A stretch of DNA of 64,000 bases from CAMCXE01 sp036520615 (GTDB lineage Bacteria > Pseudomonadota > Gammaproteobacteria > Pseudomonadales > Cellvibrionaceae): positions 77,898 through 141,897 of the forward strand of contig DATDJI010000028.1 of the NCBI GenBank assembly GCA_036520615.1, written 5' to 3'. Position 1 is the first letter of the stretch. Every line of letters starts with the position of its first letter. Under the pieces are notes generated by a model that saw only the letters and a list, made by a program, of their open reading frames with translations, was not told the DNA's origin and did not search any database. A program made the translations under genes and the position numbers. Positions 54,801 through 63,747 of this stretch are shown here, one piece after another.

Positions 54801-55330
54801 ACGACTGGGCAGTAGCCACCTATTTAATGTACCCAAAAGTCTTTACCGATTTCGCTAAACAACTGGAGTTATATGGCGACGTGTCGGTGCTCTCTACACC
54901 AGTATTTTTTTACGGCATGGAATTGAGCGAAGAATTTGCTGTAAGCATTGAAAAAGGCAAATCGCTGATGGTGCGTTTATTAGCCATTAGCGAGCCGGAT
55001 CATGAAGGTTTTAGAAAAGTATTTTTTGAATTAAACGGGCAGCAGCGTATTGTTAAAGTGCTGCAAAAGGGCCTGGAATCCCAGGCACAAAGCCATCCAA
55101 AAGCCGAAGAAGGCAACCCTCATCATGTGGCCGCACCAATGCCTGGTTTAATTATTAGCGTTTCAGCTATGGCCGGTAAAAAAGTGGAACGTGGTGATGC
55201 TCTGGTATCAATTGAGGCGATGAAAATGGAATCAATTATTCGTGCCGAACGGGCAGGAGTGGTTAAAAATGTTTTAGTGAAAATAGGTACGGTTGTGGAC
55301 GCTAAGGATTTATTGGTGGAGTTTGCTTAA
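51878..55330 (+). CDS. pyc: Pyruvate carboxylase, single-chain
   Basis: A 1150-residue biotin enzyme that makes oxaloacetate from pyruvate, bicarbonate and ATP. Domains in order: biotin carboxylase (about 8-460, starting ILVANRSEIAIRAMRAA, with GGGGRGMRV and EVNPRIQVEHTVTEE), carboxyltransferase (about 535-810, TDTSMRDAHQSLLATRMR, AIKDMAGVARP), a PYC_OADA linker domain, and a C-terminal biotinyl domain with K1116 in EAMKME. The all-in-one chain is complete. It is the anaplerotic entry for growth on sugars, fitting a polysaccharide degrader. Confidence 0.96.
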   Translation: MSNQLRTVSKILVANRSEIAIRAMRAAAEMGITTVAIYSQEDRFALHRFKSDESYLVGQGKKPIAAYLDIDDIIRVAVDAGVDAIHPGYGFLSENPDFADACVKAGIIFIGPSADVMRTLGNKVAARKAAEAAGVPVMPASGPLPVDLEQCKQIATAIGYPFMLKASWGGGGRGMRVLENEADLIALVDVARREAQAAFGNDEVYLEKLVRNARHVEVQILGDLAGNVVHLFERDCSMQRRNQKVVERAPAPYLDEATRNHLCDCALRLARQVGYACAGTVEFLLDADTNQVYFIEVNPRIQVEHTVTEEVTGVDLIKAQIRLAQGYLIGTEASGVPAQADIQLSGYAVQCRVTTEDPENGFTPDYGRIEAYRSAAGFGIRLDAGTAYPGAVITPYYDSLLVKVTAWSREYKDSIAKMDRALREFRVRGVTTNLNFLVNLINHPKFEQGDYTTRFIDQTPELYKFSKKRDRASRLLRFVAEVSVNGHPDAIGRPAPMSRAPAPLPSATPGSILPGSRDRLHAMGPAALGQWMRAQRQVLFTDTSMRDAHQSLLATRMRTQDMLIIAPYYASLLPELFSLECWGGATFDVSMRFLQEDPFGRLHRLRQAVPNILLQMLLRGANAVGYTSYPDNVVKFFVRQAAECGVDVFRVFDSLNWVENMRVAMDAVIDSGKFCQATLCYTGNMLTATANKYDLNYYVQMAKELEKAGAHGLAIKDMAGVARPQAIKQLVTALRQEVGLPIAFHTHDTSGIGAASVLAAIEAGVDSVDAAMDALSGLTSQPNLGAINQALRDTDRASGLAVEPIQAISDYWEGVRKYYTGYESEIRAGTADVYRHAMPGGQYTNLREQARSLGIEHRWDEVAEAYAQVNQLFGDIVKVTPTSKVVGDMALMMVTQGLSPEDVQNPAREINFPESVVQLFRGDMGQPPGGFPKELSQKVLQGELPRTLRPGAELPDADLTAVRAEAAAKVGYELNDWAVATYLMYPKVFTDFAKQLELYGDVSVLSTPVFFYGMELSEEFAVSIEKGKSLMVRLLAISEPDHEGFRKVFFELNGQQRIVKVLQKGLESQAQSHPKAEEGNPHHVAAPMPGLIISVSAMAGKKVERGDALVSIEAMKMESIIRAERAGVVKNVLVKIGTVVDAKDLLVEFA

Positions 55331-55377
55331 TTTGAGCGCGCCTGTCGGCTAGGTTTAGGTATTGGCGTTAAGCAATG

Positions 55378-55408
55378 GCCAGCAAAACGTCAGACGCTGG
55401 CTTGTTCT
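55378..55408 (+). terminator. Possible terminator after pyruvate carboxylase
   Basis: GCCAGC (55378-55383) and GCTGGC (55396-55401) can pair across a 12-nt loop, followed by TTGTTCT. A short stem and interrupted T-run make it weak. Confidence 0.4.
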
Positions 55409-55576
55409 AATATGTTATACATGTTATATGTCAGCTTTGTGCGCCGAGCTACTGTACTGTGTGTGGCTGCCCCGGGATTTAATTTTTGGCAAGCAAAAAT
55501 GTAATTTATGAGTAAAAAACATTTATCACTGCAATGTTTTTTATCACACACACATTTTAAATTCAGGAGGCAAATA

Positions 55577-56311
55577 ATGGCACTCATACAATATTCCCGT
55601 TCCGCTGCTACCGTTAGTTGGATTGATGCGGCTACAGGCTTGCCCGAAGTAGATAAGGTTGCACCAGGTCAAACGGTGGAGCGCTCGTTTTTAACTGGAA
55701 ATACAGGATTTCGTTTTGTTAACTTTATGGAAGTGTGGGCAAGTTATGATACGAAAAAAAATACGATAGTCAGCCATGGCTTCACGCCCGCCAGTAAAAC
55801 CTATACATCGCCTTCGTTTGCCGATATTCCGTCTTTTATTTTTGAGCCAATACGCAATGTTAAAGTAGGGCGCGAACCTATAACTTTTACGCAAATTATT
55901 GGCGCGAGGACAGAAAGCCCAGAAAAAATTGGCGGTATTTTTGGCCCATTAGGGAATATAGCGGCCAGCGCTATTACAGCATTTCCACCCATTTGGTCGG
56001 AGTTAGAAATTAAAATTTATAATGACGGACGTACTGAGGCGTCAGTTTTACGCCATAGTATTTTCCCTTCGCTTACATTTTATAAACGGTCACTTAATGC
56101 ATCGGGAGCTGCGAATGAAATTGGCCCCTATGTTAAAACATCATTTAGCGGGGCCGCGTATTATAACGCTGTGCCCAATTTAGCTCGCTGGAAGGAGCAG
56201 GGGTGGGGTTCAATAAAAGGCGGTCTTTCCGGCCCGATTGGCGGTAATCCCTGGAATATGGAAAAAAGTGTCCTTACTGGCATTGATGCTTCACAGCCAT
56301 TTGGATGGTAA
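55577..56311 (+). CDS. Hypothetical cytosolic protein
   Basis: A 244-residue protein from ATG 55577, which has AGGAGG at about 8 nt; a start at 55508 would add 23 residues without support. There is no signal peptide. The sequence is beta-rich and aromatic, begins MALIQYSRSAATVSWIDAATG, and has Gly/Pro-rich loops (K-I-G-G-I-F-G-P-L-G, G-L-S-G-P-I-G-G-N-P-W-N). I recognise no family. It is monocistronic, followed by a terminator. Confidence 0.75.
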   Translation: MALIQYSRSAATVSWIDAATGLPEVDKVAPGQTVERSFLTGNTGFRFVNFMEVWASYDTKKNTIVSHGFTPASKTYTSPSFADIPSFIFEPIRNVKVGREPITFTQIIGARTESPEKIGGIFGPLGNIAASAITAFPPIWSELEIKIYNDGRTEASVLRHSIFPSLTFYKRSLNASGAANEIGPYVKTSFSGAAYYNAVPNLARWKEQGWGSIKGGLSGPIGGNPWNMEKSVLTGIDASQPFGW

Positions 56312-56345
56312 AAGGCATTTAAGCGAAGTTAGAATTTTTGTTTCG

Positions 56346-56374
56346 CTCTCCGGGGCAAATGCCCCGAGAGTTTA
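56346..56374. terminator. Bidirectional terminator-like hairpin
   Basis: CTCTCCGGGGCA-AA-TGCCCCGAGAG with one bulged C, followed by TTTAA. It lies between the convergent genes ending at 56311 (+) and 56408 (-). Confidence 0.7.
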
Positions 56375-56407
56375 ACCAACAAAATAATTTGGCTATGTAC
56401 AACTGTT

Positions 56408-57745
56408 TTAATTTGAATTTCTAGGTTTGAGCCATAAGCGGTAATTGCCACTGGTGTGCAATAAGCCAAACATGTAGAGCATGCCGTCGTAATACCGGTA
56501 CTTTCCAGCGGGAATGGGTTTATTCCAGAGAGCTTTAACAAATTCTAATCGTTGCGGGTGATTAGCAGCCAGGCTCGCAGTGGCATTCATCGCTACAATT
56601 CCCGTCGTTTGCCCGCCGCCTATTTTTTTGCCGTCTAAAGAATATAAACTTTCGTATTTTTCCATGCCTTGTTGCAGGAAAAATGTTTGTAAGCGATTGC
56701 TCAGTTCCACTTGGCGCGGATCCGCTTGCCACCATACCCAATCCATAGACCAATTCATTGCAGTGCGCCAAGCGTCATAGCGAAAATCGGCCGAGCCAGC
56801 ATTCCAAGGCGCCGCCCAAGCAGAGCCATCAAAATTACCGTAATCAGGCGTAAGCCCTGTTTTTGGGTGGGCAGCTTTAATAAAATAATCGCGGCTTGTC
56901 CGGGCCGCCTCAATCCAGTAATCACGCTCACTTACCGGCCCCATGCGCGCCCAGACCTCATAAAAAGCCGGTAAATGATAGGACGCATCGGTGCGCGCGG
57001 CATTTTTAATATCAGGCGTAAAACGCACTATATGCGCTTGTTCATCAAATAAATTCGCGGCGGTAACAACACCGCGAATCGTAGGCCCGGTAATAGTTTC
57101 CCGATGGCGCACATTCATTAGAAGTTGATCTGCCTCATTAGAATAAGCGTAAATTCCCTCGCCATTGCCCCAGCGTGCAGAGGCAAAATAAAGTGCGGTA
57201 ATAAAATATTCTTCGCCGTCCGGTGCTGGCATTTCATCCAGCGGTGTGCCATCGGGTTTCATTGACCAGGAAAAAAATCCCTTGGCCGGATGACTGGCCT
57301 GGGTGTGATACATGTATGTTTTTGCCCAATTCCAAAGAGCATCAAATTCAGCTTTTTTATTTAATTGCACAGCGATCATCATGCCGTAAGACATGCCTTC
57401 AGAGCGCACATCGTTACTATTAATATCCATAATATATGCAAGCGGGCCAGCAGCATTTTTTGTCGCCGCGAAATATACGGCTTGATTTTTCGCGTCACCG
57501 TAAAATAATTGCTGGAATGTATCGTCAATACGCTTATTTACCTGCTCAGAAGTAGCACCGGCTGCAACTAATAAATTCGGATATGTCTTTGATGTGGTAT
57601 TGGGCGATAGAGTCATTGACTGGCAACCTGCCGCTAAGCATACAACACTCAAACCTAGGCAGATTTGGCGCAGCTTGCCTGCACCTGTGAAAAATCCCCG
57701 AATAAGGTGAGGTTTAACGGATAATTCAATAGAGAATGGCTTCAC
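56408..57745 (-). CDS. GH8 lipoprotein, reducing-end xylose-releasing exo-oligoxylanase-like
   Basis: A 445-residue protein from a GTG at 57745 with AGGTG upstream. A lipobox LAAGC (Cys41) indicates membrane anchoring on the periplasmic side. The GH8 (alpha/alpha)6 barrel covers about 55-440. E116 in SNDVRSEGMSYGMMIAVQL is the expected catalytic acid, and the Asp in F-R-Y-D-A-W-R is the expected base. This wording matches reducing-end xylose-releasing exo-oligoxylanase (Rex) more than GH8 endoglucanase. It would trim xylooligosaccharides after uptake into the periplasm. Confidence 0.9.
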   Translation of the reverse strand: MKPFSIELSVKPHLIRGFFTGAGKLRQICLGLSVVCLAAGCQSMTLSPNTTSKTYPNLLVAAGATSEQVNKRIDDTFQQLFYGDAKNQAVYFAATKNAAGPLAYIMDINSNDVRSEGMSYGMMIAVQLNKKAEFDALWNWAKTYMYHTQASHPAKGFFSWSMKPDGTPLDEMPAPDGEEYFITALYFASARWGNGEGIYAYSNEADQLLMNVRHRETITGPTIRGVVTAANLFDEQAHIVRFTPDIKNAARTDASYHLPAFYEVWARMGPVSERDYWIEAARTSRDYFIKAAHPKTGLTPDYGNFDGSAWAAPWNAGSADFRYDAWRTAMNWSMDWVWWQADPRQVELSNRLQTFFLQQGMEKYESLYSLDGKKIGGGQTTGIVAMNATASLAANHPQRLEFVKALWNKPIPAGKYRYYDGMLYMFGLLHTSGNYRLWLKPRNSN

Positions 57746-58091
57746 GAAAACACCTATTTGTTGTAGTTAAAATCGGTTTAAACGCAGCAGTTAGTAGCTG
57801 ATTATAAGCCAATGCGGTGATTTGGCCATGCAGGTGTGCAATTGCCAATAAGCTTATCAGATGCTTCTATATTTAATTGTGCACAAGCAATGGTAAGTAA
57901 GGATTATTTCAAATGTGAATCGTTAAGAATTTTTTGAAAAAATACCTCGCTCACTTACTTTTTTCAAAAGATGCTTTAAAAAATATGAGTAGCAAGCTGG
58001 CGGCGTTGTTTATCAGGGTTTTTAAGATGTGGCTTGTAAAATAAGCTGTAACCGGCCAACCTATCGGCTATTAATTTTTACAGGCAATATA
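57746..58091. other. Divergent region between GH8 and polB
   Basis: About 345 bp, AT-rich, carrying both promoters. ATTTTTTGAAAAAAT at 57929-57943 is a perfect palindrome. I find no LexA box (CTG-N10-CAG) with good fit near polB. Confidence 0.35.
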
Positions 58092-60455
58092 ATGTTAGGC
58101 TTTTTACTCACACGTCAATGGCGCGACACACCTGGCGGCCTGTGCTTAGAGTTTTGGTGGGCCAGTGAGCAAGGGCCTGTGTGTAGTGAAATCGCGTACC
58201 AGGAAGTGGTTTTTTTTGTACCTCGCGCGCAGGCTAATAAAGTAAGCCAATTGTTGGGCGGGCTGACTCACTGGCGTATGGCCGAAGTTGCGCTCGCTAC
58301 ATTCACTCATGAGCCTGTAAATGCATTGTATTTTAAGCAACATAAACAGAGCCGCCGCGCGCAGTTAATATTAACTGACGCAGGTATTGATCAGTGGGAG
58401 ACCGATATTCGCCCCGCGGAGCGCTACTTAATGGAGCGTTTTATTACCGCAACCGCGCAAATAACATACGACGCATTAGGCAATGTTTTATTGCGAGCGC
58501 CAACAGATACACATTTTCGGCCTAATTTGCGCATTCTATCGCTGGATATTGAAACCAGTTTTGACGCTAAACAACTGTATTCCATTGCGCTGTGGGGTGA
58601 GGATATTAAACAGGTGTGGATTATTACTCCACCGAATGCGCAGGGACATACACAACGGAGCACTGATTTTTTAATCTCCTGGGTTGAAAATCAGCAGCAA
58701 CTTTTAAAAGCATTTATAGATTTTATTCAGCGTTACGATCCAGATATTCTTATCGGTTGGAATTTGGTGCAATTTGATTTATGGGTGCTTGAGCAAATAG
58801 CAAAAAAAGAACAGATAGCTCTACGTATAGGCCGTAATCAACAGGCGTGCAATTGGCGGCAGGAAGAGGGCGACCAGGGGCGGCGCTTTGTAGTTATACC
58901 GGGCCGCCAAGCGCTTGATGGCATAGAGTTATTAAAAGCTGCAAATTACAGTTTTACACGATTTAATTTGCACACGGTATCGCAAGCGTTATTGGGAGAG
59001 GGAAAATTACTTCACAGCAGCAGCCAAGCGCAAGACATTACAGATTTGTATTTAAATGATCAGGTGCAATTTGCTACGTATAACTTAAAAGATTGCCAAC
59101 TGGTATGGGATATTTTTATCCGGCAAGATTTATTGGCGTTTGCACTGGCGCGCAGTCAACTAACCGGATTGTTACTCGATCGCATAGGAGGTTCTGTTGC
59201 CGCGTTTGAATACAGTTATTTGCCGCGCTTGCACCGGCAAGGTTTTATTGCACCTAATTTAGGTGAATTACAGTCCGATGTTATAAGCCCTGGCGGCTGG
59301 GTGATGGAATCCAAGCCTGGGCTTTACCACAACGTATTGGTATTGGATTTTAAAAGCCTATATCCGAGCATTATACGCAGTTTTTTAATCGACCCCTGTG
59401 CTTTTTGGGTGGCGCAAAAAGAGCAACCCATTGATGCTGTGCCTGGGTTTAACGGTGCCTATTTTTCTCGCAACCATGCAATTTTGCCGCAAATGATTAC
59501 CGCTTTATCTGCAGCGCGCGATGAAGCCAAACGCCATAACAATGCGCCCTTGTCCCACGCCATTAAAATTATTATGAATTCATTTTATGGCGTATTGGGT
59601 TCCAACGGCTGCCGTTTTTTTGATCCCCGTGTATGCAGTTCAATTACGTTGCGCGGGCATGAGATTATTCAGCAGAGCAAAAAATGGATTGAAGAGCAGG
59701 GCCAGGCGGTGATCTATGGCGATACCGATTCGCTATTTGTTTGGCTTGAACAAAATGGCGGGCCGCTTAAGAGCGCCGCTGAATGTACGCAAGTTGGTAC
59801 AGCGCTAGCAAAAGGTTTAAATCAGTGGTGGGCTGCGCATCTAGTCGAACAATGGAGTCTTGAGTGTGCATTGGAAATTCAATTTGAAACCCATTTTCAG
59901 CGTTTTTTAATGCCGACGTTGCGTGGCGCCGAAACAGGCACGAAAAAACGCTATGCCGGTTTAATTAAGGACTCATCAGGCAGCCGCTTGTTATTTAAGG
60001 GTTTGGAATCAGTGCGGGCAGATTGGACACAATTAGCAAAGGATTTCCAATATATTCTCTACGAAAAAATATTTACCGATGAAGATTACGAGCAGTATAT
60101 TCAAGCTACGCTCAAACAAGTATTGCAAGGCGAGCTGGATAAAACCCTGGTGTTCCGCAAACGCTTGCGTCGTCCCTTGGCAGGCTATGAAAAAACCACT
60201 CCGCCGCATGTTCAAGCCGCACGTAAATACCAGGCGTGGACGGGCCAGCAATTAAAGCGCGGCGACTGGGTCGATTATGTTATGACGGTTAACGGGGCAG
60301 AGCCTTTAGGCCCAGAGGAAGATTTTTCGCTGCTAAAAAGCAGAATTGATTATGAGTTTTACATCAATAAACAGTTAAAGCCTATTGCCGACAGTATTCT
60401 TTATTTTCTCGGCACCAAAATGCAGGCTGGGCCTGCGCAGATGGTATTATTTTAG
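58092..60455 (+). CDS. polB: DNA polymerase II (family B)
   Basis: A 787-residue family B polymerase; E. coli Pol II has 783. The ATG at 58092 is chosen because the family N-terminus (GFLLTRQWRD) starts there. The 3'-5' exonuclease motif I is LDIET (D152/E154), polymerase motif A is DFKSLYPSI (D419), motif C is YGDTDS (D544/D546), and N-S-F-Y-G-V-L-G gives motif B. All catalytic residues are present, so proofreading and translesion-capable replication restart are expected. Usually SOS-induced; no LexA site is evident here. Confidence 0.96.
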   Translation: MLGFLLTRQWRDTPGGLCLEFWWASEQGPVCSEIAYQEVVFFVPRAQANKVSQLLGGLTHWRMAEVALATFTHEPVNALYFKQHKQSRRAQLILTDAGIDQWETDIRPAERYLMERFITATAQITYDALGNVLLRAPTDTHFRPNLRILSLDIETSFDAKQLYSIALWGEDIKQVWIITPPNAQGHTQRSTDFLISWVENQQQLLKAFIDFIQRYDPDILIGWNLVQFDLWVLEQIAKKEQIALRIGRNQQACNWRQEEGDQGRRFVVIPGRQALDGIELLKAANYSFTRFNLHTVSQALLGEGKLLHSSSQAQDITDLYLNDQVQFATYNLKDCQLVWDIFIRQDLLAFALARSQLTGLLLDRIGGSVAAFEYSYLPRLHRQGFIAPNLGELQSDVISPGGWVMESKPGLYHNVLVLDFKSLYPSIIRSFLIDPCAFWVAQKEQPIDAVPGFNGAYFSRNHAILPQMITALSAARDEAKRHNNAPLSHAIKIIMNSFYGVLGSNGCRFFDPRVCSSITLRGHEIIQQSKKWIEEQGQAVIYGDTDSLFVWLEQNGGPLKSAAECTQVGTALAKGLNQWWAAHLVEQWSLECALEIQFETHFQRFLMPTLRGAETGTKKRYAGLIKDSSGSRLLFKGLESVRADWTQLAKDFQYILYEKIFTDEDYEQYIQATLKQVLQGELDKTLVFRKRLRRPLAGYEKTTPPHVQAARKYQAWTGQQLKRGDWVDYVMTVNGAEPLGPEEDFSLLKSRIDYEFYINKQLKPIADSILYFLGTKMQAGPAQMVLF

Positions 60456-60948
60456 GGGGTCGACCGTTTACAATCGCTGTTGATTTTAGCTAAATAACCA
60501 CGTTGCTCTTTCCAATAATTAATTGGCCGCTAACCCTGTAATTGATCAATAAAAACTTGGCTCCAGTCATTCATTGGCCATCATGCATATATGTGGAAAT
60601 GTGGGCAACTATGATCGCATTCCATATAAGATTGAAAATCTGCTAGAAAATAGCAGCAAAAAATCAGGGTAGAAATTGTGTAATGCACTATTCTAAAGAG
60701 TAATTTTCGTGCATCTATTTTACATGGCAAAAATACAATAATTTCAGTTTGACTCTATGAGGACATTGACGATAGTTTTTCTGTCTGCATGCAAAGGGTG
60801 CTAATAATATGCACGTTCGGGACTATGCTTAGGTTTTTCCGCACGATCGATAAATTGCAGTGACACGACATGTCACCTAATCAACTCTGAAATCCTGAGT
60901 TAATTAGGTGAAAAACCATGTTGTTTTTTCAATACATACTTTAACTCG
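60456..60948. other. Convergent intergenic region with nested inverted repeats
   Basis: About 490 bp. GTGACA-CGACA-TGTCAC (60860-60876) abuts CACCTAATCAACTC / GAGTTAATTAGGTG (60874-60887 and 60897-60910, one mismatch, 9-nt loop). Neither is followed by a T-run, so they are not classical intrinsic terminators, though they lie just past the 3' end of the esterase gene. Confidence 0.45.
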
Positions 60949-62592
60949 CTAACGTCGCAATTGATCAATAGGAAGCATGGCTTCAGCCATTCCATCGGCC
61001 ACCATACCACTCATGATCTTTGCGCCTCTTTCCTGGAAATGAGTGCCGTCAACACTGCCGTCCGCTCGCAGCAGAAAAAAGTTTTCCGGTGAAGGTGCAG
61101 GGCAAATATTCTTTAGATAGGTCACAAGCTTAGTATTTAAATCGGCCACAGGCACCTCGTTCGCAGCGGCTAGTTCACGCATGGCCTTGGCGTGGTCGCT
61201 GGTACCGTTGGAGCCGGTGCAATAGGCCGAACTACGTGGAGGTGGTGTCACAAATATCAATTTTACTCCTCGCGACTTGGCTCCATCGATGTACATCTTC
61301 AGCCAGGTTTTATAATCCGTTTGTGGCGCAAGGTAATAAGGAATGCTTTTGCCATTAAGAGTGTAAGTAGCGTTTTTATTTCCGTCGTTGGTGCCGAACT
61401 GCACCAATAAATAATCCCCGGCACGTATATCTTTCCAGATATTAGCCAAATAACCTTCGTCGATAAAACGGCGAGCTGTGCGGCCGCCTATAGCGCGATT
61501 AACAATTGTGACTTGATTAGTATATTGCTGTGACAGCATTTGTCCCCAGCCCGCTTGGTCCTTAGTGCTTGAGGTATCGGCATAAGTTGACACCGTTGAA
61601 TCGCCCGCAATAAAGACCTTGATTGGCCCGGTTGTCGCCGTTTTGATTTCAATATTTTTTTGTACGATGGATTGATTACCTTGCTGATCTGTAATGGTGA
61701 GCGTTACAGATTTCTGCCCCGTGCTCGCATATTTGTGACTGGCAGTTTTACCTGCTGCAACGCCGCCATCTCCAAAACTCCAATCGAAAGCCGCGATCTT
61801 GTCACCACCTTGCGTGAAAGTTTCCGCCGTGAACTCAACCGCTGTGCTGGTTATAAATGAATCGCCTGCTGTATTAATTCGCGCGGTGGCGCAATTCCCA
61901 GTACGAATATCCATTCCTTTCAAGCTAATGCTGTCGATATTTGCAAGCCCAGCAGCCTCAACAGCGGCCAGAGAAATCGTGTTATAGCCATAGGCAAGCT
62001 CTACTTGCGTGATTACAGACTGCCAATTTGTCCAGGCAGCCGTTGGCGCAAAGTCGAGACTATATTGCTTTTTACCATTGATACTTAAGGTTCCAGGGCG
62101 AGCCTCAGTGCCACCATTGGCATAGCGCAAGCTCAGGTCATACAAGCCGGGTTTGGACGTTTGTACGTGCCACACAAGCCCAGCGCCTATCGCATTAGCG
62201 GTATTAGCGTACCCAGCTCCAATAAAACCTGCGTGGTCAGATTCGATTGCGCCTTCTAACAAACACAAACCAGGGTCGGATTCTTGTATCACCAGTAAGC
62301 CTGCCGGATTTCCAGAGCTGGTAGAGTTTGATGAGCTTGAGCTTGAGCTGGAGGAATTGCTACTTGTTGAACTGGAAGAACTACTGGTTGACGAAGTGCT
62401 TGAGCTATTACTGCTTGAAGAACTCGAACTAGATGAGCTACTGCTCGATGAATTTTCAAGAGGATCGTTTGTACCACTACAATTACACAACAGTAAAACC
62501 GCAGCGATAGCCGCCGCCGATTTTATAAAAGTTGCTGAAATATAATCGGTGCCAATAAAAGAATTTTTCGAATGCATGTGAAGCGCTCGCAT
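60949..62592 (-). CDS. CE12-like rhamnogalacturonan acetylesterase with poly-Ser linker, CBM35-like and PKD domains
   Basis: A 547-residue secreted or lipid-anchored enzyme. Hydrophobic segment AAAIAAVLLLCNC-SG (Cys about 38) is followed by a poly-Ser/Thr linker (about 48-92). Then come a CBM35-like module (about 97-230, with ESDHAGFIGAGYAN, SLRYANGG, LANIDSISLKG) and a PKD domain (about 235-320, F-D-W-S-F-G-D-G-G). The SGNH domain has nucleophile serine in FIAGDSTVS (about 331), GGRTARRF, FGTNDG and D-G-T-H-F. The SGNH motifs match CE12 pectin deacetylases. It sits 9 bp after the related esterase gene. Confidence 0.88.
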   Translation of the reverse strand: MRALHMHSKNSFIGTDYISATFIKSAAAIAAVLLLCNCSGTNDPLENSSSSSSSSSSSSSSNSSSTSSTSSSSSSTSSNSSSSSSSSSNSTSSGNPAGLLVIQESDPGLCLLEGAIESDHAGFIGAGYANTANAIGAGLVWHVQTSKPGLYDLSLRYANGGTEARPGTLSINGKKQYSLDFAPTAAWTNWQSVITQVELAYGYNTISLAAVEAAGLANIDSISLKGMDIRTGNCATARINTAGDSFITSTAVEFTAETFTQGGDKIAAFDWSFGDGGVAAGKTASHKYASTGQKSVTLTITDQQGNQSIVQKNIEIKTATTGPIKVFIAGDSTVSTYADTSSTKDQAGWGQMLSQQYTNQVTIVNRAIGGRTARRFIDEGYLANIWKDIRAGDYLLVQFGTNDGNKNATYTLNGKSIPYYLAPQTDYKTWLKMYIDGAKSRGVKLIFVTPPPRSSAYCTGSNGTSDHAKAMRELAAANEVPVADLNTKLVTYLKNICPAPSPENFFLLRADGSVDGTHFQERGAKIMSGMVADGMAEAMLPIDQLRR

Positions 62593-62601
62593 AATGTATT
62601 T

Positions 62602-63747
62602 CTACTTTAAATAATTGGCCAAAGGGCTGGATTGTGCGCGCAGGGCGTCAGCAATAATGCCGCCTATTTGACGAGCACCAGGAGTATCAAAATGCGTATG
62701 GTCGTCACAGAAAAACTCGCCGACAGCTCCTCTAGTCGATGCCGAAACATCACCTCCTGCAACGGGACAAAACGCTAATTGGTTGTATAACGCTGTGCCC
62801 TGTTTATGCAAATCGATAACGGGAATATTAAGTTGATTTCCCACGGCGAAGGTTTCGGTGAGGAAACCTCGGCTTGCGACGGCAGTACTGCCGCTGCATT
62901 TCAAAGCTGGGGAAGGTGTTACTAAAATCGGATGTGCTCCACGTTTAATTGCTTCGTTTGCCATGTAAATATATTCATTTTTAAAGGCTGTGCCGCCCAC
63001 ATGACGTGGACAAGTGCCGGCACCATCATTGATACCGAATTGAATAATTAGATAATCACCGGCGCGCATTTGCTCCAGCATGGACGTCCAGCGGGATTGC
63101 AGTACAGGAGAGCCATCACTGTTAGTGCTTATTTTACATTCGCCATTGCTGCCAGCTTGATCCTTAACGTCATACAACCAGGTACGCACACTGCGCCCGC
63201 CTAGCGCAGAATTTTTGATAGTCACTTTGTCATTAAAGTAATCGCCAATTGTCTTGCCCCAGCCCACAGGACAAGGAGTATTGCCGTCGGCAACAGTCGA
63301 ATCACCGGCGATCCAGACAGTGATTGGAGGCGAATTAGGACACATAGCTGCTGTTACCGATGCCGGTCCTTTCAACGTCAGAGAATCAATATTGGCCAAA
63401 CCTTCGGCGGTAGTTGCCGAGAGCGTAACAATGTTGGTACCAGCGGTAAGATTTAACGTGACAGATTCGTCGAGCCACTGAGTCCAGCCGCCGGATGGGG
63501 CAAAATTTAAATTTTTGCTTTGCTGGGCAATAGCAAAAATGCCCGGGCGTGCGACAGTACCACCATTGGCATAGCGTACCGCAAACGTGTAATTACCAGA
63601 TTTGGCAATAGTAATTGCCCAAGTTAATTTCGCTCCGGCAGCGTTAATGACATTGGCGTAACCAGTACTGGTAAAACCCGCCTGATCACTCTCAATGGCG
63701 CCATTAAATTCGCAAAAAGCTTTATCCCCCTCCTCGATTACGGTCAC
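62602..63747 (-). CDS. CE12-like acetylesterase with CBM35-like domain, N-terminus apparently missing
   Basis: A 381-residue reading from the only standard start in frame (GTG 63747). A CBM35-like module (about 1-130, ESDQAGFTSTGYAN, AVRYANGG, LANIDSLTLKG) is followed by a CE12-type SGNH domain with WIAGDSTVAD, GGRSVRTW, FGINDG and D-H-T-H-F. The frame stays open upstream through a poly-Ser/Thr linker to a TAA at about 63889-63891, with no ATG, GTG or TTG and no signal peptide. The gene is therefore 5'-truncated, frameshifted, or part of a longer gene beyond the window. The catalytic set is complete. Confidence 0.75.
   Translation of the reverse strand: MTVIEEGDKAFCEFNGAIESDQAGFTSTGYANVINAAGAKLTWAITIAKSGNYTFAVRYANGGTVARPGIFAIAQQSKNLNFAPSGGWTQWLDESVTLNLTAGTNIVTLSATTAEGLANIDSLTLKGPASVTAAMCPNSPPITVWIAGDSTVADGNTPCPVGWGKTIGDYFNDKVTIKNSALGGRSVRTWLYDVKDQAGSNGECKISTNSDGSPVLQSRWTSMLEQMRAGDYLIIQFGINDGAGTCPRHVGGTAFKNEYIYMANEAIKRGAHPILVTPSPALKCSGSTAVASRGFLTETFAVGNQLNIPVIDLHKQGTALYNQLAFCPVAGGDVSASTRGAVGEFFCDDHTHFDTPGARQIGGIIADALRAQSSPLANYLK

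Noticed and set aside
57746..58091. LexA/SOS box upstream of polB
   Set aside because: No CTG-N10-CAG with the expected AT-rich centre is present near the start, although Pol II is SOS-controlled in E. coli.
62153..62545. Rightward ORF rich in Glu, Leu and Asp
   Set aside because: It is the complement of the poly-Ser linker and CBM coding sequence of the CE12-like gene; the repeat makes a long open frame on the other strand.
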